From a virus, in IMG/VR virus record IMGVR_UViG_3300027833_000126, positions 1 through 35,085 of that record: a stretch of DNA of 35,085 nucleotides; one strand, 5' to 3'. The notes under the pieces are model-generated. The model did not search any database and was not told where the DNA came from. It saw nothing but the letters and a program-made list of their open reading frames with translations. Position numbers and translations under genes: made by a program. Shown one piece after another: positions 23,918-30,500 of the stretch. Positions within the stretch are counted from its first letter, which is position 1; each line of letters starts with the position of its first letter.

Positions 23918-24376
23918 ATGAACAATTGGTTATATAAAGGGGAAGAAATGATTTCTTTGGAGTCATTTCCCCCATCAACATTCGGTTTTATATATAGAGT
24001 AATCCACATTCCAAGTGGTAAAGCCTATATAGGTAAAAAATACGTTAAATTTACTCGTAAAGCTAAACTAACTAAAAAAGATTTAGCACTATATGAGGGT
24101 ACTAAAGGTAGAAAACCATCATACAAACAAGTAGTTAAAGAAAGCGATTGGCAAACATATTGGGGTTCAAACAAAACTCTATCTAACTTATTAGAGAACG
24201 AACCAATAGAGAACTTTAAACGTGAAATTTTAACTTTGGCTACCTCAAAGAAATTATTAACTTACGAGGAAACAAAAGCACAGTTTATCTACGAGGTACT
24301 AGAAAATCCAAACGATTTCTTCAACGATAACATTCTCGGCAAGTTCTACACAAAAGACTTTGAGTCCCAAAAATAG
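23918..24376 (+). CDS. GIY-YIG-like endonuclease (putative)
   Basis: A 152-aa protein. Residues 23-28 (GFIYRV) and 37-41 (YIGKK) match the two strands of the GIY-YIG nuclease core, with the usual spacing and a Lys-rich stretch after (KYVKFTRKAKLTKKDL). Further on, VVKESDWQTYWGSNKTL and NFKREILTLA fit the rest of the fold, including an Arg/Glu-bearing helix. The first tyrosine position carries FIY rather than GIY. It is a short stand-alone protein without the DNA-binding repeats of homing endonucleases, so it might be a repair or host-DNA nuclease or a solitary homing-like gene. It lies between the fibre and primase genes. The function is from family resemblance only. Confidence 0.7.
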   Translation: MNNWLYKGEEMISLESFPPSTFGFIYRVIHIPSGKAYIGKKYVKFTRKAKLTKKDLALYEGTKGRKPSYKQVVKESDWQTYWGSNKTLSNLLENEPIENFKREILTLATSKKLLTYEETKAQFIYEVLENPNDFFNDNILGKFYTKDFESQK

Positions 24377-24390
24377 GGTCGTATATTCAC
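24359..24390 (+). promoter_or_regulatory. Candidate promoter TTTG-N19-TATATTCAC for the primase operon
   Basis: TTTG at 24359-24362 and TATATTCAC at 24382-24390 are separated by 19 bases, overlapping the end of the nuclease gene. The box has the same CGTATATTCAC sequence as at 432-442. The ATG at 24397 is 15 nt from the first base of the box, giving a very short leader. Confidence 0.55.
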
Positions 24391-24396
24391 CCCTAT

Positions 24397-25323
24397 ATGG
24401 TAAATCATTTATTAGTAAACATAGTTAACTCCGTTTTAGGAGCAGGTAAATCTACAGCTAGAGGCAATCAAGCCTACCACTGTCCGTTTTGCCACCACTC
24501 TAAACCAAAATTAGAGGTTAACTTTACTGATGGACAGAAAAATCCTTGGCACTGTTGGGTATGTAATAAAAAAGGTACAAATCTAGTTACCTTACTCAAA
24601 CAAGCTAAAGCCCCTGACGATAAGATTGCTGAAATCAAAAAGCATGTCTCCTATAAAGATTATAGAGACAATATCAAACCAGCTGAGGCAGTTAAATTAC
24701 CTAAAGAATTTAAACCATTTGTAGACATATCTAAAGGCGATATGACTGGTAGACAAGCACTAGCTTATCTAAAACGTCGTAACGTAAGTAAAGCGGATAT
24801 ACTGCGCTACAATATTGGTTATTGCGATGGCGGTGTCTATGATAAGATGATTATAATACCGTCGTATTCCCACGAGGGAACGCTAAATTACTTCGTGGCT
24901 CGTAACTTCAATGAGCACAGCCCTGTCAAATATAAAAACCCACCAATGAGTAAGGATACAGTTCCATTTGAATTGTTTATAAATTGGTCTTCTCCACTAG
25001 TTTTAGTTGAGGGTATGTTTGATGCATTGGCTATAAAACGGAATGCTATACCATTATTAGGTAAGCATATTCAGAGAGAATTAATGAAAAAGATTGTTAC
25101 CTCACAGGTGCAAAAAATATATATAGCTTTAGATAAGGACGCGCAACAGGATGCCGTTAAGTTTTGTGAACAGTTGATGGATGAAGGTAAAGAAATATAT
25201 TTAGTAAATTTAGAAGATAAAGACCCATCAGAAATGGGATTCAAAGCTATTACTACCCTAATCCAGAAAACAACCCCATTAAGTCAATATGATTTAATGG
25301 CTAAAAAATTACAATTTGTATGA
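24397..25323 (+). CDS. 61: DNA primase, T4 gp61-like (zinc finger + Toprim)
   Basis: 308 aa. The N-terminal zinc-binding domain is HCPFC (C29, C32) with WHCWVCNKKG (C53, C56), as in DnaG/gp61-type primases. The Toprim catalytic core follows: LVLVEGMFDALAIK (E205, with G206 and D209) and IYIALDKDAQQDA (D246, D248). T4 gp61 is 342 aa, so length fits. It makes RNA primers for lagging-strand synthesis and works with the gp41 helicase, which is not in this window. A GIYRYNIGYC-like linker (RYNIGYCDGGVYDKMIIIPS) joins the domains, typical for the family. Its TGA overlaps the ATG of the nuclease gene that follows (ATGA), implying coupled translation. Confidence 0.9.
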   Translation: MVNHLLVNIVNSVLGAGKSTARGNQAYHCPFCHHSKPKLEVNFTDGQKNPWHCWVCNKKGTNLVTLLKQAKAPDDKIAEIKKHVSYKDYRDNIKPAEAVKLPKEFKPFVDISKGDMTGRQALAYLKRRNVSKADILRYNIGYCDGGVYDKMIIIPSYSHEGTLNYFVARNFNEHSPVKYKNPPMSKDTVPFELFINWSSPLVLVEGMFDALAIKRNAIPLLGKHIQRELMKKIVTSQVQKIYIALDKDAQQDAVKFCEQLMDEGKEIYLVNLEDKDPSEMGFKAITTLIQKTTPLSQYDLMAKKLQFV

Positions 25324-26114
25324 GTAAGAAAATTGTTTTAAAGAGTTCTTACAAGCGTATTTTGGAAGTATCAGATGATGCTAAACAAATTACCATGCCT
25401 GATTCTCGTTACTATCAACGTAATGGGGAGTATTATCCATCTATCACCTATGTTTTAGGTACTTACCCAAAAGGTAAATACTTTGAAGATTGGTTGAAAA
25501 AAACAGGATATGCTTCGGAACATATTGCTCGTAAAGCAGCCGAACAGGGTACCCAAACACACGAAATGATTGAAGATTACCTAAATGGTAAAGCAATGAA
25601 TTTCCTAAACCCAGCAGGTTACCCACAATACGAACCTCTAGTTTGGCAAATGTTCTTACGTTTTGTTGAGTTTTGGGAGGAGTATAATCCTAAATTAATT
25701 GAAGCTGAAGTACATTTATTTTCAGATGAATTAAGAGTAGCAGGTACCTGTGATATGGTGTGTGAAATTGAAATCGACGGTAAAACTGAACTTTGGATTA
25801 TTGATTTTAAAACATCTAATAACCTTCAGACAACTTACGACTTACAAACAGCTATTTACGCTAAATGTTACGAAGAGTGTTTTGGTATTAAAGCCGATCG
25901 TTATGGGGTTTTATGGTTAAAGTCAAAAAGGCATAAAGCTGCTGAAGGTAAGATTCAAGGTAAAGGATGGGAAATGTATGAATCAAAACGTACCCAAGAA
26001 GAAAATCTTGAAATCTTTAAAACAGTTAAAACTTTGTTTGATTTAGAGAACCCAAACCACAAACCCGGTTTCACAACTTTTAGAACAACAGCGCAGCGAG
26101 TACTTGGAAATTAA
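25320..26114 (+). CDS. PD-(D/E)XK exonuclease-like protein (RecB/Cas4-type)
   Basis: 264 aa. The catalytic pattern is clear: H81-E82 in GTQTHEMIEDYL, E130 in IEAEVHL, D145 in RVAGTCDMVCEI, D162-x-K164 in LWIIDFKTSNN, and Q176xxxY180 (LQTAIYAKCYEE). The QxxxY motif is characteristic of the RecB/AddB/lambda-exonuclease branch. There are no clustered cysteines, so it is not an iron-sulfur Cas4 type. It probably degrades or processes DNA ends in recombination-dependent replication or host DNA breakdown. It is translationally coupled to the primase gene, supporting a role in phage DNA metabolism. The exact substrate is unknown. Confidence 0.85.
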   Translation: MSKKIVLKSSYKRILEVSDDAKQITMPDSRYYQRNGEYYPSITYVLGTYPKGKYFEDWLKKTGYASEHIARKAAEQGTQTHEMIEDYLNGKAMNFLNPAGYPQYEPLVWQMFLRFVEFWEEYNPKLIEAEVHLFSDELRVAGTCDMVCEIEIDGKTELWIIDFKTSNNLQTTYDLQTAIYAKCYEECFGIKADRYGVLWLKSKRHKAAEGKIQGKGWEMYESKRTQEENLEIFKTVKTLFDLENPNHKPGFTTFRTTAQRVLGN

Positions 26115-26136
26115 AAGGAGTTTTCGTATATTTATG
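26104..26136 (+). promoter_or_regulatory. Candidate promoter TTGG-N19-TATATTTATG
   Basis: TTGG at 26104-26107 and TATATTTATG at 26127-26136 are 19 bases apart, identical in design to the site before tRNA-Ser (1348-1380) and at 18188-18220. It lies at the end of the nuclease gene and starts the transcript for the kinase/fusion-enzyme block. Two bases before the ATG at 26151 are within a tiny ORF (26134-26154, MVNARL) that ends in ATGA overlapping the real start. Confidence 0.55.
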
Positions 26137-26150
26137 GTAAACGCGCGTTT

Positions 26151-26951
26151 ATGATATCATTAGTAAGACTTTTAAATGAAGTAGAGGGAAAACCTAAGGC
26201 TATTATATTAGCTGGTGCTCCTGGTGCTGGTAAAGGAACTATTTTAAAAGGTTTAGACTTAGGTGGTTTAAAGATAATGAATATCGATAACACGTTTGTT
26301 GATAAACTTAAACAAGCTAACGTATCTCTGGATTTAAAGAATGCTACTCCTGAAGAAAGGAGTGAGCAAGCTAAATCAATGGCTGCAGCTAACAAGGAAT
26401 TTAAAGGTGAAGTACAAGCTACTATTGAAGGTAGAGAATCATTTATATTAGATGGTACAGCAGCTTCTTATAAACAAACAGCTTTACTTAAAGAGCAGTT
26501 AGAGGAAGCAGGGTATAGTGTACTGATGCTTTACGTTTATACTGATTTAGAACGTTCATTAAAACAAAACCAAGATAGATTTGAAAAATCAGGTGGTGAA
26601 GATAGAAGTTTAGCACCTGCTATTGTATTACGTACTTGGAAAGGCGTAACAGATAATCTAAAACCATATGCTGATTTATTTGGTAATAATTTTACAGCAG
26701 TAGCTAATACGTTAGAAGGTAATAAAATAAAAGATATTGAAGGGATTCTTCAAACATATCTAGAACCATTTGCTCCTAAAAACACCAAACCAAAAACACC
26801 AGCCCAACAGGAAAAATCTGATAAACAAAAAGCAGAATTAAATACTGAAATTCAAGCTATGTTAAATGATGAATTTTTAGAGGATATACTTTCTTACACG
26901 GTATCTAAAGATGAAGCTCAAAGTAAATTACAGAATTTTCTACGTTCATGA
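26151..26951 (+). CDS. P-loop kinase, zeta-toxin-like (266 aa)
   Basis: A Walker A motif GAPGAGKGT is at residues 22-30, followed by IMNIDNTFVDKL (D46) and a FILDGTAASYKQT stretch (98-110, D101). A LMLYVYTDLERSLKQNQDR region contains the lid-like arginines. This is the pattern of small kinases of the zeta-toxin/AAA_33/chloramphenicol-phosphotransferase type. The natural substrate cannot be read. The first ~10 residues (MISLVRLLNE) precede the kinase core and end in LNE, like the tags of nearby proteins. The C-terminal 60 residues are charged and helical (KTPAQQEKSDKQKAEL). The stop overlaps the next start (ATGA). It may be a packaged effector or a metabolic kinase. Confidence 0.75.
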   Translation: MISLVRLLNEVEGKPKAIILAGAPGAGKGTILKGLDLGGLKIMNIDNTFVDKLKQANVSLDLKNATPEERSEQAKSMAAANKEFKGEVQATIEGRESFILDGTAASYKQTALLKEQLEEAGYSVLMLYVYTDLERSLKQNQDRFEKSGGEDRSLAPAIVLRTWKGVTDNLKPYADLFGNNFTAVANTLEGNKIKDIEGILQTYLEPFAPKNTKPKTPAQQEKSDKQKAELNTEIQAMLNDEFLEDILSYTVSKDEAQSKLQNFLRS

Positions 26952-29344
26952 ATCAACTAACAAAACATTTAGTAGACGGTATCCTTAATGAGGATAAAAA
27001 TGAAGTAATAGCTTTATATGCTGGTGGTTTCAAACCACCTACATCAGGACACTTTTCAGTTATAGAAGAAGCATTAAAACAATACCCAGAAATAGATAAA
27101 CTAATAGTACTAGTAGGCAGTGGTGTTAGAGATGGTATTGAACAAGCTGAATCAATTATAACTTGGGAAATCTATCAAAACTATCTACCTATGAAGGTAG
27201 AAATACAAGCAGCAACTAAACCCCCAATCGGAGCAGTTTATAGTTATGCTAAAGATAATCCTGAAGATACAATATATTGGATTTTAGGTGCTAGAGATGG
27301 TAAAGATGAAGACTTAGCAGATATAGCTTCACGTACTAAAACTCTTGATACAGCAGTAGATAAGTATAATAACGTTGAAGTTAAAGTAATTACAACTTCT
27401 AATGCTGGTATGAGCGGTACTAATGCTCGTAAAGCATTACTATCAGGAGATAAAGAAGCATTTTTTAAATTCTTACCATCTCAAGTAGAGGAAAAAGAAG
27501 AAATATTTAATATCTTAAGACCAGCCGTCAAAGAAACAGAAGACCCAGATGATGGAAAAGCTGCTCCTTATGGTTCAGGCTATGGTGAAGTAAACGAAAA
27601 CGCTTCGTATTCTAAAGATATAGATATTCAAGGTAAAATCGATCAGTTAACCCAACATATGATCGATAAAGGATATAATATTGAACCACTACCCGGACTT
27701 GAATTTGTAGATGGCGATACTGAAAACGCTCGGGATTTCTTCGGAAAGACGGCGTACTATGATCCAATCAACAAGGTTATTGTCCTATATACTGAAGGGC
27801 GTCATCCCAAGGATATAGCGCGTAGTTATGCGCATGAAATGATTCACCATATCCAAAATCTAGAAGGTAGATTAGAAGGTATTGCAACTACAAATACTCA
27901 GGAAGATGATTATCTAAACGATATTGAAGCCGAAGCAAACCTAAAAGGTACAATGACGTTTAGAAATTGGACTGATAGCTTAAATGAAATACAAACCCCC
28001 GCTAAAGAAGAAGATGTCAATCCTAAAGAATTAAAAATAGGTATTGAAGTTGAAATGGAGCATACCGACTCACAAGCTAAAGCAAAGGTCATTGCGTTAC
28101 AACATTTAGCAGAAGATCCTAAATACTATACTAAATTGAAATCACTAGGGTTAGAAGAAAAGAAAGAAAAAGATCCATTTGGTTTAAATCAATTCGCTCG
28201 CGAGTTAATGACTGAAGGAGCTTATGATGCTTTAACTACTAAACTAACTAAAGCTACAATCAATAAATGGGTTGAGGATTCTAAAAAGAAACCGATGCCT
28301 AAAAAATCATTTGTTGATATTGATGTTGACGATGTAGATGGTAAAGGTAGAGAAATTGAATTCAATTACGTTGGTATGATTGAATTTGATAAAAAAGTAG
28401 ACGGATATGAAGTAGATGGAACCTCCAATTCAGGCGAAGATGAAGGTAAAATGACATTCATAGCTACATTATTCAAAGTAAATCCTAAAGTATTACCACA
28501 AGCGTGGTCTAAAATCTCAGCTGATGTTTCCGATGTTATACGACACGAAATTGAGCACCAAACACAAGCCGGAGACAATACACGTTCTTCTAAACAAATG
28601 GAAGACGATATTGATATTCGTGATTTAATTAATAAAGCAAAAATACTCCCTCAGAAAAACTATTATATGTTAGAGAAGGAGATAGATGCTATGCTCCAAG
28701 GTTTATATTTAAAAGCTAAGAAAACTAAAAAACCATTTAAGGATGTGATTAGTAATTATTTAGATATAGCCCCAGGTCTTGAAAAAAAAGAAGATAAAGA
28801 ACTTGTGCTAAACCTTTGGAGAAGCAGAAGAGGGGCATTATCTTTACCGGTATTTGAAAATAAAAATGAGGTTATGGACTATAAAATTTACCTAGATATG
28901 GATGGGGTGTTGGTTGATTTTGATCAACAATTTAAAGATTTAACAGGTATGGCACCTAGAGATTTTGAAGCTAAACATGGCTCTAAAGGTTTTTGGGAAG
29001 CAATTGAAACAGCAGGTGTTGGTTTCTGGCGAGGTATGAAATGGATGCCTGGTGGTGAAGCACTTTATAATCGTGTTGCTAAATACGATCATGCTTTATT
29101 ATCATCCCCTTCACGTAGTGAAACATCTAAAATAGGAAAACGTTTATGGAGACGAGATAAAACTCCAAGCACTAAACTAATCTTATCCAGATCATATTTA
29201 AAGAAAAATTACGCTTCCCCTCTTAGTATATTAATCGATGATAGAGAAAGTAATATTAAACAGTGGGAAGATGCTGGTGGTATAGGTATTTTATACATAT
29301 CACCTAATCAAGTTAACAAAGCATTAGAAAAATTAGGTTTATAG
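26948..29344 (+). CDS. Five-part fusion: nucleotidyltransferase, two HExxH metalloprotease-like domains, DUF5661-like, HAD phosphatase (798 aa)
   Basis: Residues 1-15 (MNQLTKHLVDGILNE) look like a tag. Residues 20-190 form a cytidylyl/nicotinamide-nucleotide adenylyltransferase-like domain: YAGGFKPPTSGH (24-35, TxGH) and MSGTNAR (155-161). Residues ~220-340 hold a zincin motif HEMIH (296-300), with a downstream NDIEAEA (324-330) that can give the third ligand. Residues ~360-405 resemble DUF5661 (IGIEVEMEHTD, HLAEDPKYYTKLK). Residues ~425-625 hold a second HEIEH (533-537), with EKEIDAM (576-582). The C-terminus from 643 is a HAD fold (LDMDGVLVDF, D650/D652; ILIDDRESN, D764/D765). It overlaps the kinase gene (ATGA). 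All expected catalytic residues named are present. Such a fusion is unusual; the combined role is unknown. Confidence 0.8.
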   Translation: MNQLTKHLVDGILNEDKNEVIALYAGGFKPPTSGHFSVIEEALKQYPEIDKLIVLVGSGVRDGIEQAESIITWEIYQNYLPMKVEIQAATKPPIGAVYSYAKDNPEDTIYWILGARDGKDEDLADIASRTKTLDTAVDKYNNVEVKVITTSNAGMSGTNARKALLSGDKEAFFKFLPSQVEEKEEIFNILRPAVKETEDPDDGKAAPYGSGYGEVNENASYSKDIDIQGKIDQLTQHMIDKGYNIEPLPGLEFVDGDTENARDFFGKTAYYDPINKVIVLYTEGRHPKDIARSYAHEMIHHIQNLEGRLEGIATTNTQEDDYLNDIEAEANLKGTMTFRNWTDSLNEIQTPAKEEDVNPKELKIGIEVEMEHTDSQAKAKVIALQHLAEDPKYYTKLKSLGLEEKKEKDPFGLNQFARELMTEGAYDALTTKLTKATINKWVEDSKKKPMPKKSFVDIDVDDVDGKGREIEFNYVGMIEFDKKVDGYEVDGTSNSGEDEGKMTFIATLFKVNPKVLPQAWSKISADVSDVIRHEIEHQTQAGDNTRSSKQMEDDIDIRDLINKAKILPQKNYYMLEKEIDAMLQGLYLKAKKTKKPFKDVISNYLDIAPGLEKKEDKELVLNLWRSRRGALSLPVFENKNEVMDYKIYLDMDGVLVDFDQQFKDLTGMAPRDFEAKHGSKGFWEAIETAGVGFWRGMKWMPGGEALYNRVAKYDHALLSSPSRSETSKIGKRLWRRDKTPSTKLILSRSYLKKNYASPLSILIDDRESNIKQWEDAGGIGILYISPNQVNKALEKLGL

Positions 29345-29346
29345 TT

Positions 29347-29919
29347 ATGAAAGACAACATTCTAAAAAAAGAATTTGGCAAAAAAGATGTTCAACGTTTA
29401 CGTAACGTTCTAGGAGGTAAATCCAGCGAACGTTCTACCGATGGCATTGGTTATACTAAAGCAAAAGAATTTTATGAGGAAGGTGATGTTTGGACTGAAC
29501 ATGGTCGTGAATGGACTATTAAAGATGGTTTAAGACAAAATATTACAAAAATGGGAAAAGCTAAAGAGTTAGCTATGCCTATGTTTTGCCCTTCTTGTAA
29601 AAAAATCATGAAAGGTAAAAATGACAAAAGTTTTTGGTCTAATTATAGACGTTGCTTTAATTGTCAAGTTGATTTCGAACATGAATTAAAAATGAATGGT
29701 TTGTGGGAAGAATATAAAGAGCAAATCCGCGTTGATGGTATAGATAATTTTATTAATAGTTATAAAGATTGGGCTCAAGAAATGCTCGACACATCAAACC
29801 AAGGATTTGTTTCCGAAGCAGGTGATGTGGAAAATTGGAAAGGTGGGATTAATACAGAATTAGCCCAAAAATCTATTAACGATACTATTGAATATTTAAC
29901 ATCTTTGAAAGAACAATAA
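29347..29919 (+). CDS. Zinc-ribbon protein of unknown function, common in marine phages (190 aa)
   Basis: Residues 81-106 have two Cys pairs (CPSC at 81-84 and CFNC at 103-106), spaced as in a zinc ribbon. The N-terminus (MKDNILKKEFGKKDVQRLRN) is basic and helical. A YEEGDVWTEHGREWTIKDG stretch (43-61) looks like a small beta domain. After the zinc site comes an acidic helical C-terminus (NSYKDWAQEMLDTSNQGF). The sequence closely resembles a protein often seen in marine T4-like phage genomes, from general memory, without a known function. Zinc-ribbon folds suggest nucleic-acid or protein binding. The start context is TATAGTTATG, 2 nt after the fusion enzyme. Confidence 0.75.
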   Translation: MKDNILKKEFGKKDVQRLRNVLGGKSSERSTDGIGYTKAKEFYEEGDVWTEHGREWTIKDGLRQNITKMGKAKELAMPMFCPSCKKIMKGKNDKSFWSNYRRCFNCQVDFEHELKMNGLWEEYKEQIRVDGIDNFINSYKDWAQEMLDTSNQGFVSEAGDVENWKGGINTELAQKSINDTIEYLTSLKEQ

Positions 29920-29935
29920 TTCTTCCATATTTATA
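29904..29935 (+). promoter_or_regulatory. Candidate promoter TTTG-N18-CATATTTATA (near-leaderless class)
   Basis: TTTG at 29904-29907 and CATATTTATA at 29926-29935, 18 bases apart. The start codon at 29939 is 13 nt from the first base of the box. The 17-mer CATATTTATAATCATGA is identical to that at 7960-7976. Confidence 0.5.
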
Positions 29936-29938
29936 ATC

Positions 29939-30178
29939 ATGAGATTTAACCCGGGACAAAATAGGAAAGTAGTAAAAGGTAAAACTTATATTAAAGATTT
30001 ACCACAAATCCAATTAACACCGGTTAAAGAGATTAAAGAAGAAATTAAAGAAAAATCTAATGAGTCAATTCAACACGAGCAAGTGGTTCAAAACCCAATA
30101 CCTAAAGGAAGCCAACCTGTACGAAGAAAAGTCAGATCTAGCAGCAAAAGCAATAGATCAGGCAATAGCGGGAGTTGA
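29939..30178 (+). CDS. Small basic protein overlapping the next gene (79 aa)
   Basis: ATG at 29939 directly after a promoter-like box. The first ~40 residues are MRFNPGQNRKVVKGKTYIKD and LPQIQLTPVKEIKEEIKEK; the remainder, which overlaps the next gene in another frame, is low-complexity and basic (RRKVRSSSKSNRSGNSG). The overlap is 119 nt (30060-30178), unusual in a genome where overlaps are 1-4 nt. Either the first half is the true conserved domain and the overprinted tail has little constraint, or the gene is a broken or frameshifted N-terminus of the following one. The promoter-like box supports expression. No family was recognised. Confidence 0.5.
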   Translation: MRFNPGQNRKVVKGKTYIKDLPQIQLTPVKEIKEEIKEKSNESIQHEQVVQNPIPKGSQPVRRKVRSSSKSNRSGNSGS

Positions 30179-30500
30179 CGAATCTCTTAGTTATTCTGAT
30201 TTTGCTAAAGCTGTAGCTACTATACTTAAAGATGAGTATGGTGCTCATAATTTTAACCCATTTATGGAGGTATTACATGCTGAATTAGGTATAAATGAAG
30301 AAATCTCTGATTACGAGATGGTAGTATATAAAGTAGAAGGTATTACAGCCGATACAGATGAAGGTGGCCCAGACGAGCCATTTGAAATGGAAGTTAAATT
30401 AGAGGCTTCACTCTCGGATGCTGAAGTAAAAAGTGCTATTAGAGATGCTGCTCGTAGAGAACAAGGTAAGTTGTATAAACTTGATTACAAGAAAGCATAA
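30060..30500 (+). CDS. Unknown protein with tag-like N-terminus (146 aa)
   Basis: Starts MSQFNTSKWFKTQYLKEANLYEEKSDLAAK when read in two pieces: MSQFNTSKWFKTQYLKEANL and YEEKSDLAAK. The opening resembles the tags at 32108 and 32385 (short, aromatic, then LxE sites LKE and LYE). Residues ~30-75 are helical (LSYSDFAKAVATILKDEYGA). From ~80 on, YEMVVYKVEGITADTDEGG and MEVKLEASLSDAEVKSAIRD suggest a compact alpha/beta domain. It ends with a 1-base overlap with the next gene. VYKV followed by acidic residues also occurs in the middle unit of the protein at 32385 (MVYKVGNVDG). Possible internal virion protein; function unknown. Confidence 0.6.
   Translation: MSQFNTSKWFKTQYLKEANLYEEKSDLAAKAIDQAIAGVDESLSYSDFAKAVATILKDEYGAHNFNPFMEVLHAELGINEEISDYEMVVYKVEGITADTDEGGPDEPFEMEVKLEASLSDAEVKSAIRDAARREQGKLYKLDYKKA

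Noticed and set aside
26113-26120. AAAAGGAG as a Shine-Dalgarno site for the kinase gene
   Set aside because: It is more than 30 nt from the ATG, upstream of the promoter-like box, and no comparable site precedes other genes.
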